This document shows, in pieces, positions 51,917-61,868 of a stretch of DNA of 64,000 nt. Below the pieces are notes generated by a model, which ran no database searches, had not been told where the DNA came from, and saw only the letters and a program-made list of their open reading frames with translations. The position numbers and the translations under genes are program-made. This DNA is from Spirochaetales bacterium (lineage in GTDB: Bacteria; Spirochaetota; Spirochaetia; Treponematales; UBA12059): contig JAFGNN010000030.1 of NCBI GenBank assembly GCA_016926955.1, positions 62,001 to 126,000 of the forward strand, read 5' to 3'. Position 1 is the first letter of the stretch. Each line of letters begins with the position of its first letter.

Positions 51917-53392
51917 ATGGCGCGAAACCGGACTCCGCTCTTCGGTCCCTGGTCGTTCTACCGAACCGCGCTCGGCGTCGCCGTGCCGGTGATGCTCCAG
52001 CAGGCCGTCATGAGCCTCGTGTCTCTCGTGGACAACTTCATGGTGGCCGGCCTCGGCGACGCGCGCATGGCCGCGGTCAACGTGGCCAATCAGGTGAACT
52101 TCGTCTACTTCGTCGTGCTGTTCACGCTCTGCGGGGCGGGCGGCATCTACCTGTCGCAGTTCAAGGGCGCGGGCGACGGGGAGGGGATGCGCCAGGCCTA
52201 CCGCTTCAAGCTCGCGGCCTCGCTCGCTGTGTCCGGCATCTGGCTCTTCCTGACGCTCGCCATCCCCGAGCGCATGGTCGCCCTCATGCTCGGCGGAAAC
52301 CCGCAGGGACCCGAAATCATCCGCGAGGCGGCCGGCTACCTGCGCATCGTGTCAATCGCCTGGATTCCGATGGCGGTCTCCACCTCGATCGCGACGGGGC
52401 TGCGCGAGATCGGAAGGGCCCGGCCTCCGCTGTACATCTCCGTGGCTGCCACCCTGGTCAACACCTTCTTCAACTGGTTGCTGATCTACGGTTCGCTCGG
52501 CGCGCCGCGGCTCGGGGTGAACGGAGCGGCCATCGCGACGGTGATCGCGCGGCTCGTCGAGTTCGCCGCTTTCCTCGTGTTCATCCGCGTCGACCGGACG
52601 GTCTTCATCCCGAAGCTGCGCGAACTCGCGCGCGTGAACCTCAAGCTTTTCGTCGAGGTGGTGCGCAAATCGGGTCCGATGCTGCTGTCCGAAACCACCT
52701 GGGTGGTCTCCGAGACGGTAATTACCGCGCTCTACAACGGTCGCGGCGGCGCGGAGGTCGTGGCCGGCATGGCGGCCGGCTGGACCATAGCCAACGTCTT
52801 CTTCCTCGTGTTCACGGGCATCCACACGGCCACCGGCGTGACCGTCGGAGGCTCGCTCGGGGCGGACCGGCTCGACGAGGCCCGCGACCGGGCCCGCTGG
52901 ATACAATCCGGCGCGGTCGTCGCGGGCGCGGCGCTCGGCGCGCTCGAGGCGCTTTCCACGCTCGGCATACCCATAGTGTTCGGCAACCTGAGCGCCGACG
53001 CGCGCGAGGTGAGCCGAGGCCTCCTCTTCGTCATCTCCGCATACCTGCCGCTCTGGGCCCTGCTCAACGCGCAGTTCGCCGTTTCCCGCGCGGGCGGGGA
53101 CACGATGATGGGCATGGTGGTGGACGTGGGAGTCAACCTGCTGCTCTTCCTGCCGGGCGCCTTCGCGCTCGCGTTTCTCACGGCGATCGGTCCTGTGCCC
53201 ATGTTCGCCATCCTCAAGACGACGGATTTCGTGAAGTGGCTGGCCGCCTGGCTTTGGCTGCGCGGAGAGCGCTGGGTACGGAACCTGACTCGGGAGCACG
53301 CGGCGATGCAGCCGGGTCCCGGTGTCGAGGCGGAGGCCATCGCCGCGGTCGGAGCGGGAACGGCGGCCGGCGCCGTCACCGCGGCGGATTAG
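51917..53392 (+). CDS. MATE family efflux transporter
   Basis: 491 residues with 12 membrane helices typical of multidrug and toxic compound extrusion proteins; the segments LGVAVPVMLQQAVMSLVSLVDNFMVAGL and AVNVANQVNFVYFV are characteristic of helix 1-2. The helices after 240 mirror the first half. Substrate and ion unknown. Starts 9 nt after the thioredoxin-like gene, and its ATG is the first one after TAG; ribosome binding site weak (CCGGG). Confidence 0.92.
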   Translation: MARNRTPLFGPWSFYRTALGVAVPVMLQQAVMSLVSLVDNFMVAGLGDARMAAVNVANQVNFVYFVVLFTLCGAGGIYLSQFKGAGDGEGMRQAYRFKLAASLAVSGIWLFLTLAIPERMVALMLGGNPQGPEIIREAAGYLRIVSIAWIPMAVSTSIATGLREIGRARPPLYISVAATLVNTFFNWLLIYGSLGAPRLGVNGAAIATVIARLVEFAAFLVFIRVDRTVFIPKLRELARVNLKLFVEVVRKSGPMLLSETTWVVSETVITALYNGRGGAEVVAGMAAGWTIANVFFLVFTGIHTATGVTVGGSLGADRLDEARDRARWIQSGAVVAGAALGALEALSTLGIPIVFGNLSADAREVSRGLLFVISAYLPLWALLNAQFAVSRAGGDTMMGMVVDVGVNLLLFLPGAFALAFLTAIGPVPMFAILKTTDFVKWLAAWLWLRGERWVRNLTREHAAMQPGPGVEAEAIAAVGAGTAAGAVTAAD

Positions 53393-53455
53393 GCGGCGAA
53401 TCCGGGCGCGGCTTGCCGTGATCGCCGATTCGCTATATTCTCGCGCCTAAAGGTT

Positions 53456-56140
53456 ATGAAACACGCCCGCATCCGGTCCGGCACCCAATTCGCGCGGTTT
53501 TTCAGGGGGACCCTCGCCGCGCGCGCCGCGGGGGCGGTCGCCGCGGCGACGATCCTGCCGCTCGCGATCACGGGTTTCCTCGCGTACCGCCTGGCGGCCT
53601 ATTCCTTCGAGACGAGCGCGCGCGGGCAGGTCCAGGACGCCCTCTTCGGCGCCATCGAGCTGGTCGACGAGCATCGCTTGCGCGTGGAACGCGGCGAGGA
53701 GACGCTGGAAACGGCAGTATCGCGATTGCGGCGCGTCTATGCCGGCAGCCTCGCGGAGTTTCATGTCGCATCGTTCAGCGTGACCTTCCTGGTGCGGCTT
53801 TTCGTCGAACTCGGCATCGACCCCTCGTCGCTCGTGGTTTCGCCCCACGATTCCATCCTTTCGTGGTCTTCCCGGAAGATCGGGCGCATCATGCCGGGCG
53901 CCTACGTCGTCGACGATCCGGAACTCGTCCGAGCCCTGGAGATCGCCCTGGAACGGATCCCGATCCAAAGGCAACAGGAATTCGCGAACGGCCCGATGCA
54001 GCTCAGGCTGGTCCATGATTTGTCCAAAGCCGCGGTCCGCATTCGGAGTTCCGGTTACGTCTTCGCGTTGACCCAAGCCGTGGACGACGGCGGAAGCGGA
54101 AAGCTCCACGAGGTTTTCCATCCGCGACTTTCTTCGGTGGATGTCTCGGACATCCGGAACGACGCGGGCGAACCTGTCGCACGCGAGCTCGTGGCGCTCG
54201 CGGGGACGCTCGTCTCGAGGCCCGCGGGCGAGCTCGTCTGGACGGACTATTTCTGGAAAAACCCGGGAGAACCCCGCGCTCGGGACAAGCTGACCTATGT
54301 CGGATATTACCGTCCGTGGAACTGGACGATCGCGGCCGGGCTCTACCGGGACGAGTTCTTCGCTCCGCTCCGGAGCGTGCGGCTCTTCCTCACCCTCTCG
54401 GTGATCGCCTTCGGGTTGGCCACGGCCGCCATCGCGTACCGGGCGACGCTCATATGGTTCGTCAGGCGGATCGATGCCGTGGTAATCGGCATCGGAGCCG
54501 TCGAGAAAGGCTCGTACCTTCCCGGCTTGCCCGAGGACTGGCGGGACGAACTCGGAGACATCGCCCGCGCGGTGAATGCCATGGCGGCGGCCATCGGCGA
54601 CCGCGAGAACCGCCTCGATGATCTGCGGGCGTTCCAGAGCGGTCTTCTCGACGCGCTGCCGACTCCCATCCTGGTGATAGATCCGCAAGGGAGGATCGAG
54701 GCGTGGAACGAGGCCTCGCTCGACGTGTTCGGCCGCGAGCCGGAGGCGCTGGCGGGTCGCGGTCTCACCCAGGCCTGCCCGGCTTTGGCGGAGCTCGGAT
54801 CGGACGTCGAGCGCACCAGATCCCTACGAGAACGGCAGTCCTTCGTGCGCCGGGAATTCGACATGCCGGGGCGCCGGGCCTTTTCCGTCGTCCTCGAACC
54901 CCTGGGCCCCGTGACCGAGACCAGCGTGGTCATCTCGTTTTTCGACCTGGCGGACGTCGACCGGCTGGAACGGCAGCTCAGGCGATCGCAGAAGCTCGAA
55001 ACCGTCGGCACCCTGGCCGCCGGCCTGGCCCACGATCTCAACAACGTGCTCGGAGGCATCGTAGGCACCGCGAGCGTGCTCGGCCTGTCCGCGGACGATC
55101 CGCGGCCGCCGGAACGCGACGAGGTGAAGGACGCCGTCCAGTCCATCCTCCGTTCTTCACGACACGCCGCCGAGGTCGTGCGGCAGCTGCTTGTCCTCTC
55201 CCGCCGTCAGGAAATGACCCTCGCGCCGGTCGATCTGGCGACCATCGTTGAGTCTACCGTACGGCTCTGCCGACGCACCTTCGATCCGTCCGTGGAGATC
55301 GCCTTCGAACGGCCCGATTCCGCCTGCATGGTCATGGGCGAGGCCGTCCAGTTGGAACAGGCGCTGCTCAACCTGTTGGTAAACGCCCGCGACGCCATGA
55401 CGATCATGCGCGCCGAAGGCGAAACCCGGGGCGGCCAGGCGACGGTGAGGATAGAAAAAAGGATACCGGAATCGGGCGACGACGCGCGGCCGCTTTGGGC
55501 GGTCTCCGTCACCGATGAAGGCGTCGGCATCGCAACAGAGGCGATCGAACGGATCTTCGATCCTTTTTTCACGACGAAGATCGGAGGCAAGGGTTCCGGC
55601 CTCGGCCTGACCATGGTTTTCGGCATAACGGAACGGCATGGCGGCACGGTGCACGTGGATTCCATGCCCGGACGCGGGACGACCGTCGAGCTGCGCTTGC
55701 CGCAACTCTCGTCCGAGCTGCGGGTCGCGACACCGGCGGAACCGGTCGTCCGACCGTCGGTTCCCGGTCGCGGCCAGGGGCGGGTGCTCGTGGCCGAGGA
55801 TGACGCCGTGATGCTCGAGAGCCTCGGGCGGATGCTGAAAGTCTGCGGCTACGACGCGTTCGGCGAGAGCCGCGGCGAGGCGGCGATCCGGCGTTTCGAA
55901 GCCGCTCCGGAGGAATATGCGGCGGCCGTCCTGGATCTGGCCATGCCGGGGATGTCCGGCCTCGACCTGGCGCTTGCGCTCCGGGCGCGCAGACCCGACC
56001 TCCCCATCCTCCTGGTTTCAGGCTACGACGAGGATGAACGGATAGATCGCGCGCGGATGCTGCCCAAGCTCAAGTTCCTCAGAAAGCCCTTCGGCATCGA
56101 GGCGCTGAGCGTCGCGCTCGGAAGCCTTCTGGGAGCCTAG
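53456..56140 (+). CDS. Hybrid sensor histidine kinase, Cache + HAMP + PAS + REC
   Basis: 894 residues in this order: membrane helix (about 20-45), extracytoplasmic Cache-like domain (about 60-290, ending YYRPWNWTIAAGLY), helix (about 300-325), HAMP-like segment, PAS (about 390-500), HisKA with His526 in GLAHDLNNVLGG, HATPase (LLNLLVNARDAM, DEGVGIA, GSGLGLTM), and a C-terminal receiver (about 770-890) with Asp827 in AAVLDLAMPGMSG. Phosphate would pass from His526 to Asp827 in the same chain; no Hpt domain is seen. The last 4 nt overlap the convergent ThrE-type gene. Confidence 0.9.
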   Translation: MKHARIRSGTQFARFFRGTLAARAAGAVAAATILPLAITGFLAYRLAAYSFETSARGQVQDALFGAIELVDEHRLRVERGEETLETAVSRLRRVYAGSLAEFHVASFSVTFLVRLFVELGIDPSSLVVSPHDSILSWSSRKIGRIMPGAYVVDDPELVRALEIALERIPIQRQQEFANGPMQLRLVHDLSKAAVRIRSSGYVFALTQAVDDGGSGKLHEVFHPRLSSVDVSDIRNDAGEPVARELVALAGTLVSRPAGELVWTDYFWKNPGEPRARDKLTYVGYYRPWNWTIAAGLYRDEFFAPLRSVRLFLTLSVIAFGLATAAIAYRATLIWFVRRIDAVVIGIGAVEKGSYLPGLPEDWRDELGDIARAVNAMAAAIGDRENRLDDLRAFQSGLLDALPTPILVIDPQGRIEAWNEASLDVFGREPEALAGRGLTQACPALAELGSDVERTRSLRERQSFVRREFDMPGRRAFSVVLEPLGPVTETSVVISFFDLADVDRLERQLRRSQKLETVGTLAAGLAHDLNNVLGGIVGTASVLGLSADDPRPPERDEVKDAVQSILRSSRHAAEVVRQLLVLSRRQEMTLAPVDLATIVESTVRLCRRTFDPSVEIAFERPDSACMVMGEAVQLEQALLNLLVNARDAMTIMRAEGETRGGQATVRIEKRIPESGDDARPLWAVSVTDEGVGIATEAIERIFDPFFTTKIGGKGSGLGLTMVFGITERHGGTVHVDSMPGRGTTVELRLPQLSSELRVATPAEPVVRPSVPGRGQGRVLVAEDDAVMLESLGRMLKVCGYDAFGESRGEAAIRRFEAAPEEYAAAVLDLAMPGMSGLDLALALRARRPDLPILLVSGYDEDERIDRARMLPKLKFLRKPFGIEALSVALGSLLGA

Positions 56141-56604
56141 GTTCGCGTGAGGTTCCGCCGCCTTGCCGTCCGCATGCGTCGTCCCTTCGGCGCCAGTCTC
56201 GCGACGGCGGCAGCCACCGCGAGCCCTGCTGCGATCGCTCCTGCGAGCAGTAGCGTGGCGAACCCCGTCGCGGCAGCGCCCGCAGCGTCGCCTGCCGTCG
56301 CCTCGCTCATCGTGTAGAACATTCCTCCGCCCGGCACGAGGGGGATTATCGACGAGACGATCATGACAGTGGCGGGCGCCCGCATGATCGTCGCGACCGC
56401 CTCAGCGTAGAGTCCGACCGCGATGGCGGCGATGAAGTAGGCCATGGGATCGGAACCGGACAGCGCCGCTGCGAGCAAGCGGATTCCCCAGGCCAGCGCC
56501 CCACCGACGGCGGCGAGCGGCAGATCGCGGGGCTTCGCGCGGAAGATCAGCGCGAAGCCGAACGTGGCCACCGCCGAGATGCCGATCTGGGCGGCCGCGT
56601 TCAC
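56137..56604 (-). CDS. ThrE_2/YjjB-type transporter subunit
   Basis: 155 residues with four to five membrane helices of the ThrE_2 (DUF3815, YjjB) family; LPLAAVGGALAWGIRLL and IMRAPATVMIVSSIIPLVPGG are typical. Start GTG at 56604 overlaps the stop of the partner gene (GTGA). The pair makes up a two-component exporter like YjjPB, which exports succinate in E. coli, or ThrE for threonine. Confidence 0.82.
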   Translation of the reverse strand: MNAAAQIGISAVATFGFALIFRAKPRDLPLAAVGGALAWGIRLLAAALSGSDPMAYFIAAIAVGLYAEAVATIMRAPATVMIVSSIIPLVPGGGMFYTMSEATAGDAAGAAATGFATLLLAGAIAAGLAVAAAVARLAPKGRRMRTARRRNLTRT

Positions 56605-57389
56605 GAGAGCGCTCCCGTCAGGAGCGTCCAGGATTCGAGGCCGACGCCCGCGCCGATCGAAATGCCGGCCGCGGACATGAAGGCGTCGGTCATCCGGGCG
56701 ATGCCCGCCACGAGATCCCCCGCGATTATGTCCCGGATGCCGTTCGTTATGGTGACCCCGGGCACGAGGAGCATGATGGCGCCGATGATGGCCTTGTCCG
56801 CCGCGTCGGCGAGTCCGCCCTGGGCGGCGGCCATGCAGAGGAAGGCGGTCAGCGCCCCTCCGGCGATGTTCGAGAAGAAATCCGAAACCTTGGCGCGCTG
56901 GATCCTCGGCACCATGCGGCCGAGTATGATGCCGACCGTTCCCGCGACCAGCGCGTCCTTCCACGAGCCCCCGAACAACAGCGAGAAGAATCCCGCGCCC
57001 AGCGCCGCGCCGGGAATCGAGACCCAGGCGGGATACGAGCTGCCGGTCTCGAGGGCGCAGAGTTCGGACTCGACAGCGTCGAAACCGAGCGCGCCGGCCG
57101 TGGCCCGTCTGGCGAGCGAGTCGATGGCGGATATCCTCTCCAGGTTCATCTGCCGCGTGCGGATCCTTCGAACGAGCGCCCGGGACCTGCCGTCCTCTCC
57201 CTCGCACGAAAGCATGAAACCGGTCGGCGTCGCGAAGCTTTCGCCGTTCCACGCGCCGAACGCGGTGAGGAAGGCGAGCATGGCTTCCTCGGCTCGGTAG
57301 GTTTCGCCGCCGCTTTCCAGCACGAGGCGGCCGGCGTCGGCGGCGACGCGCAGCGCGGAATCCGCGTCCGGTGCGTCCGATCCCCTCAT
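56601..57389 (-). CDS. ThrE/YjjP-type transporter subunit
   Basis: 262 residues of the DUF1212/YjjP family: cytosolic N-terminal alpha-beta domain (ESGGETYRAEEAM, FATPTGFMLS) then helices, with the conserved LLVPGVTITNGIRDIIAGDLVAGI. Coupled to the YjjB-type gene downstream by GTGA and to the upstream exported-protein gene by ATGA. With PEP carboxykinase nearby, succinate export is a reasonable guess but not shown. Confidence 0.85.
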   Translation of the reverse strand: MRGSDAPDADSALRVAADAGRLVLESGGETYRAEEAMLAFLTAFGAWNGESFATPTGFMLSCEGEDGRSRALVRRIRTRQMNLERISAIDSLARRATAGALGFDAVESELCALETGSSYPAWVSIPGAALGAGFFSLLFGGSWKDALVAGTVGIILGRMVPRIQRAKVSDFFSNIAGGALTAFLCMAAAQGGLADAADKAIIGAIMLLVPGVTITNGIRDIIAGDLVAGIARMTDAFMSAAGISIGAGVGLESWTLLTGALS

Positions 57390-58150
57390 GGAACGGGGTT
57401 CTCGGGCGAGGGGATCGCGGCATCTTCGCTTTCGGGAGCGAGCGCGGCTTCGGGCTCGGGGGAACGGCCCAGGGCGAGCCGCATGCCGAGGCCGATTCTC
57501 AGCATGGCTCCGTCCATGGCCATGGCGGGATCGGGATCGGTCCACAGGTTCGCGAGCGGGTAGAACCCGCGGACGTCGGCCACAAGCGACATGCCCGGGC
57601 CCAGCTCGAGTTCCATGCCCATCCTGGCTTCCGCATACAGCCATCTGGCTTTTCCGAGGAACCACGCGTCGAGCTCGAGCGGGGTCTGGCCTCCGACGGC
57701 CAGCCGGAGGAGCAGTGCCGGTCCGGCGCCGAAGACCGGCGTGAAGGGCACCGGCAGGCGGGGGCGGACGATCATCGGGGCGGAGAGGAGCAAGCCGGCG
57801 GTCCAGGACGATGCCGCCGACTCGACCGCGGCGGGCACGGCCCGAGGCAGGTCGAGGACGGGGCCCGAGAGCGGCTGTTCCGAGAGGAGCTCCGAATGGA
57901 ACGAATACACGTCGAAGCCGGGCTCGAAGGCGAAAATGGAAGCGGGTGAAAGCGGAAGCGCGAAATCCAGTCCCAGCGTGCCCGAAATGGGCCCGGCGGC
58001 GCTGTCGCTCGTCGGCACGCCGTTTGCCACGAGGACAAGCCCGAACCGCGGCGTGAGGGCTTCGAGCTCCAGCGCGTTAACCGCGACGGACGCGGTGAGC
58101 GCGAACGCGAGCACGAGAGGGAGCGCGGGCGGTCTGGGTGAGCGGCTCAT
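57386..58150 (-). CDS. Exported, outer-membrane-like protein
   Basis: 254 residues with signal peptide (LPLVLAFALTASVAVNA). Mature part has alternating aromatic/hydrophobic strands suggestive of a beta-barrel (FGLVLVANGV, LGLDFALPLS, FGAGPALLLRLAVGG, LVADVRGFYPLANLW) and an acidic tail (EPEAALAPESEDAAIPSPE). Start at 58150 has GAGG 7 nt upstream; 58156 is also possible. First gene of a three-gene unit leading to the ThrE-type pair. Confidence 0.68.
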   Translation of the reverse strand: MSRSPRPPALPLVLAFALTASVAVNALELEALTPRFGLVLVANGVPTSDSAAGPISGTLGLDFALPLSPASIFAFEPGFDVYSFHSELLSEQPLSGPVLDLPRAVPAAVESAASSWTAGLLLSAPMIVRPRLPVPFTPVFGAGPALLLRLAVGGQTPLELDAWFLGKARWLYAEARMGMELELGPGMSLVADVRGFYPLANLWTDPDPAMAMDGAMLRIGLGMRLALGRSPEPEAALAPESEDAAIPSPENPVP

Positions 58151-58169
58151 CGACATACCTCGGCTACGA

Positions 58170-59303
58170 CTATAGCGCGGCCGCGCGGTCGGGGCCAGCG
58201 ACTGCCCGGATGAACAATCCGGCGCCGCCCGTGTCGGGAAAGCTTTCGACCCACCAGGAAAGCAAGAGCACGAGCGGGGCGCCCGAGTCACCGTGGATGA
58301 GGGCTCCGTTCCATGTGGCGCCCGCGAAGGGTACCTCGAGCCCGGGATCGAGAAGCTCGACGGAGCCGTCGCGTTCCGCCGCTATCCGCGCCGGGCCCCC
58401 GGGAAGCGCCGCGAACGCCACCGTACCCGTCCGGTCCAGCGCGGCGACTATCTCCACGGCGGTCTCCGGCGCCCCGTCTCCGAGAACATACCAGGCGCCA
58501 TCGCCTCCGGGATTGCGGGCGAACGCAAGGATCCTCCCGATGCCGGTCGCCGCCCCAAGCTCCTCGAGCGCGGCTCGCAGGGCGGGCGGGCCGCTCCGCG
58601 CGTCTCTCGGCGCGAGCAGTCGTTCGAATGCGTCCATGTCGAGCCGTTCTGCTTCGCCTTCGCGGGGGAGAAGCCAACGGTTCGCGAGCACACGGTCCCC
58701 TTCAAGCCTGCGCGTCGCGAGCAGGAAGCTTCCGTCATCACGGCGATTGAGCGAAAAGACGCTCGTCGCGTCTATGGGGCCGGGCAGCGAGGCCGGTTCC
58801 CAGACGGCGGCCGAGGCGTCGAGCCTGAGCATGGTTCCGCCCGCGTCCGGTTCCGACTCGTCGGGATGGCGGTACAGCGAAACGAGAAAGGAATCTCCTT
58901 CGTCGGCCAGGAGGGAGCCCACGGTTCTGCCCGAGAATTCCGGTGAAGGGATTTCATTGAAGCGGAGGGTCCGGTTCAACGCGTCGATTTCCAGTACGAC
59001 GGCGCCCGCCCGGTTGATCGCCGCGGCCACGGTTTGGCCAGATGAGGCGAACGCCGCGACGAAACCGGACGAGTGCGCGGGGGACGGCCGAGGGAAACCG
59101 CCCTGGAAACCGGCCGGAACGAGGCCGTTACCGGAGACGACCAGAAGCAGGCTGTCGGCGAAGGATAGCGAGCCCGGTTCCGTCACGGACGGCGCCGCGT
59201 CCTTCCCGCATGCGACGATGGATGCCGAGGCGAGGATGGCTGCCATGAGCGCGACGCGCCGGTCCGATGAACTACCCGTTCGTTGCGCAATCCGGCCGAG
59301 CAT
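58170..59303 (-). CDS. Lipoprotein with propeller-like repeats
   Basis: 377 residues with lipobox ASIVAC, Cys32 after a hydrophobic segment. The mature sequence shows repeated strand-turn patterns of a beta-propeller type (AINRAGAVVLEIDALNRTLRF, LVSLYRHPDESEPDAGGTMLRLD, ALDRTGTVAFAALPGGPARIAAERDG), perhaps six or seven blades. No family recognised. GGAGG before the ATG at 59303. It lies 19 nt upstream of the barrel-like gene, so probably in one operon. Confidence 0.65.
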   Translation of the reverse strand: MLGRIAQRTGSSSDRRVALMAAILASASIVACGKDAAPSVTEPGSLSFADSLLLVVSGNGLVPAGFQGGFPRPSPAHSSGFVAAFASSGQTVAAAINRAGAVVLEIDALNRTLRFNEIPSPEFSGRTVGSLLADEGDSFLVSLYRHPDESEPDAGGTMLRLDASAAVWEPASLPGPIDATSVFSLNRRDDGSFLLATRRLEGDRVLANRWLLPREGEAERLDMDAFERLLAPRDARSGPPALRAALEELGAATGIGRILAFARNPGGDGAWYVLGDGAPETAVEIVAALDRTGTVAFAALPGGPARIAAERDGSVELLDPGLEVPFAGATWNGALIHGDSGAPLVLLLSWWVESFPDTGGAGLFIRAVAGPDRAAAL

Positions 59304-59362
59304 CGGACCTCCGGAAATTTTCGGGCCCCCGGGCGATCGACCGTCCGGGTAGGCGCGAGAGA

Positions 59363-60820
59363 TCAGTAGCTTCTCGAGAATATCGCCCGGTGTTTCGCGG
59401 GAGCGCCGCAGAGCGCGCAGGTGCCGGAGATTCCTTCCTGTCGATCCATGGGCATGCAACGCAGCGTCGCCTTGGTCTCGGCCTTGAGCCCGGCCTCGCA
59501 TTCGGCGGACCCGCACCACAGGGCTTCGGCGAAGCCGCCCGTGGCGTCCGCGGTGCCGGCGCCTTCCTTCGAGAAGAACGCGAGCATTTCATCGCGCGTT
59601 CCGATCGATTTCGTGTTCTCGACGCGGAAGGCGCGCGCCCGCTCGAGGAGGTTGGCTTGAATGAGGCCCAGCAGTTCCCTGACGCGCGCCGGCGCCGCCT
59701 CGACGGCCACGATTTCCTTTTCGCCCGTATCACGGCGGACCAGCACGACCTTGCCGGCCTCCATGTCTCGCGGGCCGAGCTCGATCCGCACCGGCGTGCC
59801 GCGCATTTCCCACTCGGCGAATTTCCAGCCGGGGCTGTTCGACTCGTCCGAGTCGAAAACCACGCGGAGGCCGAGGCTTTTCAGCGCGGTCGCGAGCCTT
59901 TCGCCGTAGGCCAGCACGGCGGGCTTGGAGTCGCCCTTGAAGATGGGAACGATGACGACTTCTTCGGGCGCGAGGGTCGGGGGAAGCACGAGGCCCTTGT
60001 CGTCAGAATGGGTCATGATGAGCGCGCCCACCAGCCGCGTGGAGACGCCCCAGCTGCTCGCCCAGACATGCTCCAGCTTCCCCTCGCGGGACTGGAATTT
60101 CACGTCGAAAGCCTTGGCGAAGTTCTGGCCGAGGAAATGCGAGGTGCCGGCCTGGAGGGCTTTGCGATCCTGCATCATCGCCTCGATGGTATAGGTCCGC
60201 ACCGCTCCCGCGAACTTTTCGCTGTCGCTCTTGACGCCGGCTACTACGGGCAGGGCCAGGAATTCCTCGGCGAACGAACGGTAGACCTCGAGCATTCGGA
60301 GGGTTTCCTCCTCCGCTTCCTTCGATGTTTCGTGGGCCGTGTGGCCTTCCTGCCACAGGAACTCCGCGGTACGGAGGAAGAGCCGCGTGCGCTTCTCCCA
60401 GCGGACGACATTGGCCCACTGGTTGATGAGCAGGGGCAGGTCGCGCCAGGACTGGATCCAGTCGCGGTACTTGTCCCAGATGATGGTCTCGCTGGTCGGC
60501 CGCAGGACCAGCGGTTCGTCGAGCTCCTCGCCGCCGCCGTGGGTCACCACGGCCAGCTCGGGCGCGAAGCCTTCGACGTGCTCGGCTTCCTTCTTGAGGA
60601 AGCTCATGGGGATGAGCATGGGGAAGTACGCGTTGACGTGTCCGGTGGCCTTGAAGCGGCGGTCGAGTTCGTCCCGCAGCCTTTCCCAGATCGCGTAGCC
60701 GCGCGGGCGGATGACCATGCAGCCCTTGACGGGGGAATAGTCGGCGAGCTTCGCGTTGAGGACGATGTCGAGGTACCACTGCGAATAGTCGACGGAACGG
60801 CTCGTGATCTTCTCTGCCAT
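59363..60820 (-). CDS. proS: Prolyl-tRNA synthetase, archaeal/eukaryotic type
   Basis: 485 residues, the short ProS type 3 class without the bacterial editing insertion. Motif 2 and 3 regions are recognised ([52 protein letters not shown]). The C-terminus has a possible zinc site (Cys in ALWCGSAEC, then CMPMDRQ and GTCALCG) and ends with an aromatic residue (SRSY) as in its relatives. In Borrelia and some other bacteria this class replaces the bacterial enzyme. Start at 60820. Confidence 0.94.
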   Translation of the reverse strand: MAEKITSRSVDYSQWYLDIVLNAKLADYSPVKGCMVIRPRGYAIWERLRDELDRRFKATGHVNAYFPMLIPMSFLKKEAEHVEGFAPELAVVTHGGGEELDEPLVLRPTSETIIWDKYRDWIQSWRDLPLLINQWANVVRWEKRTRLFLRTAEFLWQEGHTAHETSKEAEEETLRMLEVYRSFAEEFLALPVVAGVKSDSEKFAGAVRTYTIEAMMQDRKALQAGTSHFLGQNFAKAFDVKFQSREGKLEHVWASSWGVSTRLVGALIMTHSDDKGLVLPPTLAPEEVVIVPIFKGDSKPAVLAYGERLATALKSLGLRVVFDSDESNSPGWKFAEWEMRGTPVRIELGPRDMEAGKVVLVRRDTGEKEIVAVEAAPARVRELLGLIQANLLERARAFRVENTKSIGTRDEMLAFFSKEGAGTADATGGFAEALWCGSAECEAGLKAETKATLRCMPMDRQEGISGTCALCGAPAKHRAIFSRSY

Positions 60821-60965
60821 GCTCGGTTCCTTGGAACGGTCGTATTTGTCCCTCGATTCTACCGGAAAGCGCGGCGACTCGGCAATTGCCGGCCGTCGAT
60901 CCGGGCGGGACCGCCTTCTCGGCGTCACCGAGGCCTGCCCATGGTGCCGTTCCCCGTGGGCAAAA

Positions 60966-60993
60966 AAAACCGCCCTCACTTTCGGGGCGGTCG
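60966..60993 (-). terminator. Hairpin between DUF2259 and proS genes
   Basis: ACCGCCC and GGGGCGGT frame a short loop, next to an A-rich run, in the 238-nt gap between the two minus-strand genes. It could end the DUF2259 transcript; nothing else is seen in the gap. Confidence 0.5.
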
Positions 60994-61058
60994 GTATGGA
61001 GCGCAACCCCGGGCGGCGCTCGCCTCGCGCGGCGGCGCGGCCCCGGGCCATGGGCCTG

Positions 61059-61748
61059 TCAGGGAATGCGGATGGTTTCCACCATGTAGCGGACCGAATC
61101 GCCGCCCTTCGCGACCAGCTTCTTTTCGACGATGAAGACGAGTGTCCGTCCGTCGGGGGCGATAAGGATGCGCCTGATCACGTAGCCCCTGACCCCCTTC
61201 CGAACGAAGGTCGGATTCCCGGCGCTGAAGGACTTCTCCGTTCCCGCCTTGGTGGTCAGCTTGACGTCGATCGAGAACGAGCTCGATGCGTCGTCGCCCT
61301 TCTCGACGACGACCTGGCGAAGCATCGTGGTCCAGCGGTCGCCGGTGGCGAAATCCCTGAAGGAAATCGGATCCGACGGGTCCTCCCCGTCTACCAGCAG
61401 ATAGAGGATGCGTCCTTGGGCCAGATGGTCGATCCGGTATTTTTGGACGAGCGCGATCCTGTCCCTGTAAAGGCCGAAAAGCGCGCCGGCCGGATCCTGG
61501 CCCGCTTCGAGCGGGCTCTTGGCGACGAAGCGGGCGACGCCATCCTTCACGAAGTCGTTTTTTTTCGCGTCGACGAGGTACAGCTCGGCGTAGGGGACGC
61601 CGCTCGACCCGTCCAGGCCGTACTGGCCGAAGAGGAAATACGCGGAATCGGGGGAAAAGCCCAGGTTTACCAGGGTTGGCACGTCCCCGGCGAAAACCGG
61701 CATGGCCGCGAGAGTTGCTGCGATAAATATCGCTATGGTCCGTTTCAT
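61059..61748 (-). CDS. DUF2259 secreted protein
   Basis: 229 residues: signal peptide [20 protein letters not shown], then a mature domain of the DUF2259 type ([69 protein letters not shown]). These proteins are common in treponemes and relatives, of unknown role. The ATG at 61748 follows AGGAG. Divergent from the 7-TM gene. Confidence 0.82.
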   Translation of the reverse strand: MKRTIAIFIAATLAAMPVFAGDVPTLVNLGFSPDSAYFLFGQYGLDGSSGVPYAELYLVDAKKNDFVKDGVARFVAKSPLEAGQDPAGALFGLYRDRIALVQKYRIDHLAQGRILYLLVDGEDPSDPISFRDFATGDRWTTMLRQVVVEKGDDASSSFSIDVKLTTKAGTEKSFSAGNPTFVRKGVRGYVIRRILIAPDGRTLVFIVEKKLVAKGGDSVRYMVETIRIP

Positions 61749-61824
61749 CGGGCGAACTCCTGCATGTAGTATCGGCGCGAGGTTGTCCCCAGCTTAGCCC
61801 GGAATCTCTCTCGAGGCTAAGCGC

Positions 61825-61853
61825 TTGCCCGGGGCGCGCTCCGGGTCTATGCT
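61825..61853 (+). promoter_or_regulatory. Promoter of the 7-TM gene
   Basis: TTGCCC (61825-61830), a 17-nt spacer and TATGCT (61848-61853), then GGGGAGGGG and the ATG at 61869. Confidence 0.55.
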
Positions 61854-61868
61854 CGGCGGGGAGGGGAA

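Noticed and set aside
56137-57389. Possible frameshift splitting one ThrE gene into two
   Set aside because: YjjP- and YjjB-type parts are normally separate genes; the GTGA overlap and complete domains fit a natural pair.
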